64,000 nt of DNA from Thalassomonas actiniarum (GTDB lineage Bacteria; Pseudomonadota; Gammaproteobacteria; Enterobacterales; Alteromonadaceae), in NCBI RefSeq assembly GCF_000948975.2, contig NZ_CP059735.1, positions 744,001 through 808,000 of the forward strand. Direction: 5' to 3'. The position numbers and the translations under genes are program-made. This document shows, one piece after another, positions 57,484-64,000 of this stretch. The notes under the pieces are model-generated. The model was not told the DNA's origin and did no database searches. It worked only from the letters and a program-made list of their open reading frames with translations. Position 1 is the stretch's first letter; every line of letters begins with the position of its first letter.

Positions 57484-60400
57484 TGACTGCCGGCAGCGAA
57501 AAACTCACCGGCATCATCGCCTGGTTTACCCGCAACAATGTTGCCGCCAACTTGCTGATGATGTTTATTTTAATCGCCGGTGTTATTTCCTATCAGGGAT
57601 TAAATAAAAAAACCTTTCCCGAATTTAATCCGAACAGTATTCAGGTCCGGGTTTATCATCTGGGCGCGGCGCCGGAAGAGGTTGAACAGGGGGTGATCCT
57701 TAAGGTGGAAGAAGCGCTGGAAGATATCGAAGGCATTAAGCGCACCACCTCCACGGCGCAGGAAGGGCAGGGCATTGTCAGCATTGAACTTCAGTCGGGT
57801 TATTCTATTGCGGAAAAACTCGATGAAGTGCAGATGCAGGTGGATGCCATCACCACCTTTCCGGAACAAACCGAAAAACCCGTTATTACCAAAGTAGAAT
57901 TTAAAAGCCAGGTAATGTGGCTGTCCGTCAGCGGCAGCATGGACCGACGCAGCCGTCAGGTGATGGCGCAGGATATCCGCGACGAGATCATGGCGCTGCC
58001 AAGCGTCAATATCGCCGATATTGTCGGTAGCCGGGATTATGAAATCAGTATTGAAGTCTCGGAGGAAAAACTGCAACAGTACGGCCTGACTTTTTCTGCC
58101 GTCAGCCAGGCGGTGAAAAAGTCTTCGGTGGACCTGCCCGGAGGCACCATCAAAACCCGGGGCGGCGATATTTTGTTGCGTACCCAGGGGCAGGCCTACA
58201 CCGGGGAAGAATACGGGCAACTGGTGCTGACCACTAAACCCGACGGCACCCGCCTGGTGTTATCGGACGTTGCCAATATTATTGACGGATTTGTCGAGCA
58301 GGAGGGCTTTGCTAAATTTAACGGTGAACATACCTCAAGCATAATGATCCAGTCCACCGGCGATCAAAACGATCTGGATATTGCCAGAGAAGTAAAAGCC
58401 TATGTCGAGCAAAAAAATAAACGTTTGCCGGCGGGGGCCAAGCTTACTATGTGGGGTGATTCATCTTATTACCTGTCTGAACGCTTGAGCATGATGATCA
58501 CTAATTTAACCCTGGGGGCCTGTCTGGTGTTCCTGGTGCTGGCGCTGTTTTTACGGATCAAAATTGCTTTTTGGGTGATGATCGGCATCCCGATCAGTTT
58601 TTTCGGCGCCTTCATCATGATGCCGCTCCTGGGAGAATGGTCGGTTTCCATCAATATGATCAGCTTGTTTGCTTTTATTATGGTGCTGGGCATAGTGGTG
58701 GATGATGCCATAGTGATCGGGGAAAGTGCCTATAGTGAAATCCAGAATTACGGCCATTCCACCGACAATGTCATCCGCGGCACCCTGCGTGTGGCCATGC
58801 CGGCGACCTTTGGGGTATTAACCACCATTGCTGCCTTTGCCCCCCTGTTGATGATAGAAGCAACTTTCGCCGCCTTTTTCCGCGCCATTGCTTTAGTGGT
58901 GACCTTTTGTCTGCTGTTTTCCCTGATCGAGTCCAAATGGATCTTGCCTGCGCATCTGGCGCATATGCGCTACCGGCCACTGACGAAGGAAAATGCCAAT
59001 ATTATCGAGCGCGTGCAAATGGCTTTTAAGGAAAAGCTGGAGCACTTTATTCATCATACCTACCTGGGTTGGGTGGGCAGGGCATTACATGCCCGTTATA
59101 ACACTATGGCGGTCTTTGTTGCGATCTTGATTTTATCCCTGAGCCTGATCACCGGCGGTTTTGTAAAAATGGAGGTTTTTCCCTCTATTCCCAGCGATTT
59201 TATCCAGGGGAAGCTCGTTATGGTTAACGGCAGTTCAGCCGGCGATCGCAACAAGGCCATAGATAAGGTTAACCGGGCGGCGCTGGCTATCGCCGAGGAA
59301 AACCCGTTTCAGGGAGTTAACTTTATCAAGCATACGATGGTTTTTACCCAGGGTAATACCCAGGCAACTTTTATCCTGGAGTTGGTCAAGCCGGATCAGC
59401 GTGAGCTCAGCGCCTATGATATTGAAAAATTATGGCGTGAGCGTATCGGTGAAATTCCCGGTACCAAGGAATTGCGTTTTTATGCCGGTACCAATGCCGG
59501 GGGCGATGCTGCGCTGGAGTTTCAGTTTAACGGCAGTAACGATAAAGAGCTTGAAGCCGCCGCCCTGGCTTTACAGCATAAGCTGAAGGAATATGACGGC
59601 GTTTATGATATTCGTAATTCATTTAGCCGGGGCAGCCAGGAAATCAAACTCGGCATTAAACCTGAAGCGGAAATTTTAGGGCTCACCCTTACGGATCTGG
59701 CACGCCAGGTACGGCAGGCGTTTTATGGTGAGGAAGCGCAAAGGATCCAGCGGGGGCGCGATGAGTTGAAGGTGATGGTGCGTTACCCGCAAGAGCAGAG
59801 GTTGTCGGTATTTGATCTCGAAGACATGTGGATCCGCACCCCAAACGGTAAAGAAGTGCCTTTTTACCAGGTGGCGGATATCAGTATCGGTCAGGGGTTT
59901 TCTACCATCACCCGGGTTAACCAAAAGCGCGCTATTACCATTTCGGCGGACATCGACAGTGAAAAAGTAGAGTCACGTAAAATTGTTTCAGAAATGAATG
60001 ACAACCATATCCCGGAGATCCTCAGCAATTACCCCAGTGTGAAATATGGCATGGAAGGAGCCAGTAAAGAGCAGTCGGACTTTTTACGGCAACTGGCGAT
60101 AGCGGGCATTGGCGCCCTGTTTCTGATCTATTGTTTAATTGCCATCCCCACCAAGTCCTATGTCCAGCCCCTGGTGATCATGTCGGTGATCCCTTTTGGC
60201 ATTATCGGCGCCATTGCCGGCCACTGGCTGTTGGGGAAAACCATCAATATGATGTCAATTTACGGTTTTATCGCCCTCAGCGGCGTTGTGGTCAATGACA
60301 GTTTGATTATGGTGGATTTTATCAATAAAGGTAAGGACTCCGGCCGGCGCATGGTGGATGTTGTGATGCAGGCAGGCACGCAAAGATTCAGGGCTATCCT

Positions 60401-60617
60401 GCTGACGTCGTTAACGACCTTTTTCGGGGTTTTACCCCTGTATTTTGAAACCAGCCTACAGGCGCAATTTATCATTCCCATGGCGATTTCTCTGGGCTTT
60501 GGCATTGTCTTTGCTACGGTGATTACCTTGTTTTTGATCCCGGCGTTATATTTGATCAAGGAAGATATTCAGGGCTTGTTTGTGCGCGGAAAGAGACAGG
60601 AAGTGATCAGGGAATAA
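57483..60617 (+). CDS. RND-family efflux pump permease (AcrB-like)
   Basis: 1044 residues with the RND layout: TM1 near the N-terminus (NVAANLLMMFILIAGVISY), two large periplasmic loops and TM2-6 and TM8-12 groups. TM4 has the proton-relay Asp pair in LGIVVDDAIVIGES. The TM10 region reads VVVNDSLIMVDF where AcrB has AKNAILIVEF, so the AcrB Lys940 position is Asn followed by Asp. The substrate cannot be predicted. This is the environmental AcrB-like subgroup rather than the metal (HME) type. Operon with the adaptor. Confidence 0.92.
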   Translation: MTAGSEKLTGIIAWFTRNNVAANLLMMFILIAGVISYQGLNKKTFPEFNPNSIQVRVYHLGAAPEEVEQGVILKVEEALEDIEGIKRTTSTAQEGQGIVSIELQSGYSIAEKLDEVQMQVDAITTFPEQTEKPVITKVEFKSQVMWLSVSGSMDRRSRQVMAQDIRDEIMALPSVNIADIVGSRDYEISIEVSEEKLQQYGLTFSAVSQAVKKSSVDLPGGTIKTRGGDILLRTQGQAYTGEEYGQLVLTTKPDGTRLVLSDVANIIDGFVEQEGFAKFNGEHTSSIMIQSTGDQNDLDIAREVKAYVEQKNKRLPAGAKLTMWGDSSYYLSERLSMMITNLTLGACLVFLVLALFLRIKIAFWVMIGIPISFFGAFIMMPLLGEWSVSINMISLFAFIMVLGIVVDDAIVIGESAYSEIQNYGHSTDNVIRGTLRVAMPATFGVLTTIAAFAPLLMIEATFAAFFRAIALVVTFCLLFSLIESKWILPAHLAHMRYRPLTKENANIIERVQMAFKEKLEHFIHHTYLGWVGRALHARYNTMAVFVAILILSLSLITGGFVKMEVFPSIPSDFIQGKLVMVNGSSAGDRNKAIDKVNRAALAIAEENPFQGVNFIKHTMVFTQGNTQATFILELVKPDQRELSAYDIEKLWRERIGEIPGTKELRFYAGTNAGGDAALEFQFNGSNDKELEAAALALQHKLKEYDGVYDIRNSFSRGSQEIKLGIKPEAEILGLTLTDLARQVRQAFYGEEAQRIQRGRDELKVMVRYPQEQRLSVFDLEDMWIRTPNGKEVPFYQVADISIGQGFSTITRVNQKRAITISADIDSEKVESRKIVSEMNDNHIPEILSNYPSVKYGMEGASKEQSDFLRQLAIAGIGALFLIYCLIAIPTKSYVQPLVIMSVIPFGIIGAIAGHWLLGKTINMMSIYGFIALSGVVVNDSLIMVDFINKGKDSGRRMVDVVMQAGTQRFRAILLTSLTTFFGVLPLYFETSLQAQFIIPMAISLGFGIVFATVITLFLIPALYLIKEDIQGLFVRGKRQEVIRE

Positions 60618-60665
60618 CCCCGCGCGCCAATAGCCGGTTAGCATTATGCTCGCGCGAGTTTTACC

Positions 60666-60714
60666 TTATTGCTTATTGCTTATTGCTTATTGCTTATTGC
60701 TTATTGTTTATTGC
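60666..60714. repeat. Seven tandem copies of a 7-bp repeat (TTATTGC)
   Basis: Seven consecutive TTATTGC units; the sixth is TTATTGT. They lie between the convergent RND pump and HDOD genes, 49 bp after the pump stop and 13 bp before the HDOD stop. Slippage can change copy number, but no gene is disrupted. Confidence 0.95.
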
Positions 60715-60727
60715 AAGGGGTGGACAG

Positions 60728-61570
60728 TTAAATCAGCTGCTCATTGAGATCTTCAATTAAATCGGCAATATCATCTTCGTCTATATTCAGCACCGTTAAT
60801 ACGGAATCGCGGACAAAGGGCCAGTCGGCGGATTCACGAAAATGTTTGTGCAGATAAACGATATTCTCTGCCAGTTTCAAAATAGCAAAGCTTACCTGAT
60901 CGGTTGAGCCGTCGATTTTGTCCAGGTACTCGCGCTCGTGATGGCGTAAGATCAGTTGGCAAATATCCACAGGTAAGCGCCAGGAAGTGGCGACATAATA
61001 ACCGATAGTGGCATGACTGACGTTATAGGCTGTTTCTTCAATATTCGGCAGGGTTTCACTCGGGTTTTGTTCTGCCTGGGTCAAGGTGCTGCGGTAGTTT
61101 TCATATTTCATTGCCATCACCGGAATACCGCAGTCATGAAATAATCCCAGGGTAAACAACTTTTCGCTGGAGATCCTTTTTTTAAGACGTTTGGCGATAA
61201 ATACTGCACTATTGGCGATATTGGAGGAGTTATTCCAAAAATCATCCAGGGGGATGCTGGCTTTTTTATCTTTAAAGCTGCGTTTGAGCAAACTGCTGGT
61301 AACTAAGGTGGTAATGCCGGCCAGGCCGATATAACGGACGGATTTTTTGATATCGGAAATTGAGCGGGCCAGGCCGTATAAAGGGGAATTGATGGTTTTT
61401 AATATGGTGGCGCTGACGGCGACATCCTGTGAGATAGTATCGGCAATCTTGTTGATATCGGGCTCAGATACACTCATTAACTTTTGCAGCTTAAGCAATA
61501 GTTCAGGTTGCGCCGGTACCGAAAAACCGCGGTCTATATCAGCCAACACCTTATCGTCTACTTGGATCAT
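60728..61570 (-). CDS. HDOD-domain protein
   Basis: 280 residues, almost entirely one HDOD domain (about residues 15-215): FSVPAQPELLLKLQKLM, DINKIADTISQDVAVSATILKTINSPLYG, SVRYIGLAGITTLV and the His-rich part FHDCGIPVMAM. HDOD proteins are signalling adaptors without known enzyme activity, often tied to c-di-GMP or stress responses. A C-terminal acidic tail (NIDEDDIADLIEDL) follows. Transcribed alone. Confidence 0.9.
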   Translation of the reverse strand: MIQVDDKVLADIDRGFSVPAQPELLLKLQKLMSVSEPDINKIADTISQDVAVSATILKTINSPLYGLARSISDIKKSVRYIGLAGITTLVTSSLLKRSFKDKKASIPLDDFWNNSSNIANSAVFIAKRLKKRISSEKLFTLGLFHDCGIPVMAMKYENYRSTLTQAEQNPSETLPNIEETAYNVSHATIGYYVATSWRLPVDICQLILRHHEREYLDKIDGSTDQVSFAILKLAENIVYLHKHFRESADWPFVRDSVLTVLNIDEDDIADLIEDLNEQLI

Positions 61571-62002
61571 CTTGTTCGTTCATTGAAAAGGGTGAAAAGA
61601 AAATGCGTAATAAAATTAGCAATAATTTACTATTAATTGTCTTCTATTGTCTATCGGATAATGACGGAAAACCGATTTAGCACAAGCTATTGCTCTATTA
61701 ACAGCAAAAGTAAAAACAAAAAAGTAAAAGACCGCGGATGAAGGAAGAATCCTGACTGCTTATTATTGCATCCGTACCATCACTCTTTAAGCTTAGCTTA
61801 GCCAGAAGTATTCGCCAAAATTGCCCCGGGTTCAGCCGGGGTTTTGCCGCTTTATCCCGTGATGGCAAAAGCTGGTTTATCCGTCGGAGGAATTTTCCTT
61901 TAAATCAAATCACCGCCATGGACAAAGGGGTTGGTAAATGCGATGCTCTGCGATTGATTTTGTATACAATTATTCTGATACAGGTAAAGGTGGTAAAACG
62001 GC
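61571..62002. other. Intergenic region between the HDOD gene and the ATP-grasp gene
   Basis: 432 bp. It carries a terminator-like stem CCCCGG (61824-61829) with CCGGGG (61836-61841) followed by TTTT on the plus strand, with no plus-strand gene upstream of it. That could mark the end of a small RNA. A 26-codon ORF from 61602 has no convincing support. Otherwise nothing seen. Confidence 0.4.
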
Positions 62003-62881
62003 ATGAAGCATTGCGCGATATTAACAATGGACAGCCTGGAAAATTTTGAGGCTTATGATCATTTACTGGAGCAACCCCTAAAAGCCTTGGGTTGGCAAAC
62101 TCATATGGTGTCATGGCGGGATCAGGAGGTTAACTGGGATGATTATCAAGTGGTGATCATTCGTACCCCCTGGGATTACCAGGATGATGCCCCTTTGTTT
62201 TTACAGGTGCTGGAAAAAATTGAAGCGTCAAATGCGGTGTTGGAAAACAGTTTGGATATAGTGCGCTGGAATATCGATAAAAATTACCTCAGGCAACTGG
62301 AAACGAAAGGGGTCACCATAGTGCCGACCTTGTGGCCGCAAGCCTTCGATTATGATGATGTCCTGGCGGCATTTAAGCATTTTTCCTGTGAAAAAATCGT
62401 GTTAAAACCCCGTATCAGCGCCAATGCCGACAATACCTTTTTATTGACCCGGGAACAGCTTGAGGCGAAGCGGCAGTTGCTGGCGGATACCTTTGCAAGC
62501 CGGGCTTTTATGGTGCAGCCATTTATGGAAAATATTTGCAGTGAAGGGGAGTATTCCTGCTTTTATTTTGACGGTCAATACAGCCACAGCATCTTAAAAA
62601 CACCAAAAGATAAAGATTTCAGGGTGCAGGAAGAACATGGCGGCCGTTTAACCAGCATTGACGCGGAAGATAAATTGTTGGAGCAGGCGACAGTGGCCTT
62701 AAAAGCCATCAATGAGCTGCCGTTATATGCCCGGGTGGATTTTGTCCGTTACGGACAGGGGTTTGCCTTGATGGAAGCCGAGCTGATTGAGCCTTCTCTG
62801 TATTTTAATATGGATGATAACTCGGCAGCGCGCTTTGCCAGAGCTTTTGTTGAGCGTATGGCAAGGCTACACCAGCTCTAA
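62003..62881 (+). CDS. ATP-grasp family enzyme (DcsG/RimK-like), substrate unknown
   Basis: 292 residues. The N-terminal pre-grasp domain is AILTMDSLENFEAYDHLLE, with QVVIIRTPWDYQDD. The ATP-grasp core includes VLKPRISANADNTFLL and MVQPFMENICSEGEYSCFYF. The C-terminal ARVDFVRYGQGFALMEAELIEPSLYF provides metal and ATP ligands. This resembles glutathione-synthetase-like ligases such as DcsG of cycloserine synthesis. It would join a carboxylate to an amine or thiol, but neither substrate is identifiable. Transcribed alone, with no biosynthetic neighbours. Confidence 0.85.
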   Translation: MKHCAILTMDSLENFEAYDHLLEQPLKALGWQTHMVSWRDQEVNWDDYQVVIIRTPWDYQDDAPLFLQVLEKIEASNAVLENSLDIVRWNIDKNYLRQLETKGVTIVPTLWPQAFDYDDVLAAFKHFSCEKIVLKPRISANADNTFLLTREQLEAKRQLLADTFASRAFMVQPFMENICSEGEYSCFYFDGQYSHSILKTPKDKDFRVQEEHGGRLTSIDAEDKLLEQATVALKAINELPLYARVDFVRYGQGFALMEAELIEPSLYFNMDDNSAARFARAFVERMARLHQL

Positions 62882-63134
62882 ATATATATGGCCGGGCCTG
62901 GTGAGTTAGCGGATGTATTATTCGCCAGCCACCAGGCGTGTGCAATCCGCCTCTTTGGAACATCTGACTTTTTCAATCTAAGATATAAAGGTATTCTTGT
63001 GATTTATCAGGAAATATCCTGTGCCGGGGCACATTACGGAAAATCTGATAAGGGATAGTGCGCTTTTTTGCGGAAAATCCACCTGCCGGCACGGTTAAGG
63101 TTTTAGTGAATGCTTTCCCTGAGGTGCCCGGCAT

Positions 63135-64000
63135 ATGCTGCAAAAGGTTTTATGGTTTTTTTTACTTGTGAAACCTTTGTTGTTCCCCCTGGCTTTTGCC
63201 GAAGAGCAGGCAAAAGTTTTATTACTCAACTCTTACCATCCTCAATATCGCTGGACCGCCGAACTGACTCGCGGGGTTCGGGATAAGTTGGCACCAGCAG
63301 TGCCGGTGGAAAATCTTTATATTGAATATATGGATGCCAGACGCTTTGCAGATGATCTTGTTTATCAGAAAAAATTGACTGAACTGCTGCATTATAAATA
63401 CAGCCGCTATCAACCGGATATCATCATTACCAGTGATGATGCCGCCTATTATTTCATGCTCGAACATGGAGCCGGTATTTTTCCCGGGGTTGCAGTGGTT
63501 TTTTGTGGGGTGAATGTTTTTTATCCCGAGTTGTTATCAGGTAAAGACAAGATTACCGGTATCAAGGAAGGTATGGATATTTCAGGAAACCTCGCATTGA
63601 TCCGTCGCCTGCAGCCAAATATCAAACGCATTATTTTACTGGGGGACACCACAGGGCTTGGGCTGCGCATGACCGAGCGGGCGAAAGAGATCCGCGCCGG
63701 CTGGTTAACGTCGCCGGTAACACGCGACATTATGCTGGAGATATGGGATGACTTCTCCCTTGAGGAGTTATATCAGCAAGCGGCCAGGCAGGAGCCGGGA
63801 ACGGCGTTTCTGGTGCTGGCAATACATAAAGACCGGTTTGGTCATTACTTTTCCTATGAGCATGATCTGCCTTTATTGACCCAATACAGCAAGGTACCGG
63901 TTTATGGTATGTGGGGCACATTGATGATAGGCAATGGTGCGCTTGGCGGCATGATGAATGATCCTTATCAGCACGGCACTGAAGCCGCCGCAATGGCATT
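63135..64000 (+). CDS. Sensor-like protein with N-terminal ABC-substrate-binding domain (partial, runs off window end)
   Basis: 288 residues visible and still open at the window edge. Signal peptide (MLQKVLWFFLLVKPLLFPLAFA). A domain of the ABC_sub_bind (PF04392-like) type follows: VLLLNSYHPQYRWTAELTRG, then DIIITSDDAAYYFMLEHG, FPGVAVVFCGVN and KDRFGHYFSYEHDLPLL. The opening LLLNSYHPQYRWT is common at the N-terminus of hybrid histidine kinases and GGDEF proteins, so a signalling protein is likely, but the output domain lies outside. ATG 63135 has GAGGTG 8 nt upstream. Confidence 0.8.
   Translation, partial: MLQKVLWFFLLVKPLLFPLAFAEEQAKVLLLNSYHPQYRWTAELTRGVRDKLAPAVPVENLYIEYMDARRFADDLVYQKKLTELLHYKYSRYQPDIIITSDDAAYYFMLEHGAGIFPGVAVVFCGVNVFYPELLSGKDKITGIKEGMDISGNLALIRRLQPNIKRIILLGDTTGLGLRMTERAKEIRAGWLTSPVTRDIMLEIWDDFSLEELYQQAARQEPGTAFLVLAIHKDRFGHYFSYEHDLPLLTQYSKVPVYGMWGTLMIGNGALGGMMNDPYQHGTEAAAMA

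Noticed and set aside
57600-58220. 206-codon minus-strand ORF
   Set aside because: Shadow frame of the RND pump gene, with odd composition (many Phe/His) and no ribosome site.

Overview
The window is chromosomal DNA from a marine gammaproteobacterium. The dusB-fis pair, the aroK-aroB-damX-dam-rpe-trpS order, the argCBFG-argH(A) operon with a fused acetyltransferase, the Colwelliaceae-like 16S sequence and the many secreted or lipobox proteins point to Alteromonadales, most likely Colwelliaceae (Thalassomonas/Colwellia type). That placement is inference; the sequence gives no name. No CRISPR array, prophage, transposase or integrase is visible.

Layout. 1-6650: arginine biosynthesis, argE (partial, minus) divergent from argC-argB-argF-argG-argH(A), with two ArgR-box-like sites between them. 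6723-14275: mrcA (PBP1A, minus) divergent from the type IV pilus assembly operon pilMNOPQ. 14424-21494: aroK-aroB-damX-dam, a DUF2970 protein and a TorF-like porin (both minus), then rpe and trpS; the gph gene found between rpe and trpS in E. coli is absent. 22058-36613: envelope and accessory genes: a large LVIVD-repeat lipoprotein, an FHA membrane protein overlapping a secreted S1C protease, a Met-rich TonB-dependent receptor (possibly copper), a YjbR protein, a divergent LysR/VOC pair, and a porin-imelysin-dihaem protein operon that looks like an iron-uptake module.

36704-45155: a CysG-like siroheme synthase with a shortened methylase half, a solitary solute-binding protein, prmA, dusB-fis, purH, a secreted methyltransferase and purD. 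45232-45975 encodes a secreted protein built almost entirely from 15-residue tandem repeats. 46200-51960 is a complete rRNA operon (twin promoters, 16S, tRNA-Ala, tRNA-Ile, 23S, 5S, terminator). 52285-64000: a SymE-like toxin gene flanked by hairpins, a secreted ChbG/YdjC deacetylase, a TonB/TolA-like anchored protein, another solute-binding protein, yacL, an RND efflux adaptor and pump, a 7-bp tandem repeat, an HDOD protein, a lone ATP-grasp enzyme, and the start of a sensor-like protein that runs off the end.

Most of the window is core metabolism. The strongest candidate for something undescribed is the 15-residue-repeat protein beside the rRNA operon. After it come the FHA/protease pair, the porin-imelysin-dihaem operon with its upstream inverted repeat, and the hairpin-flanked SymE-like gene.
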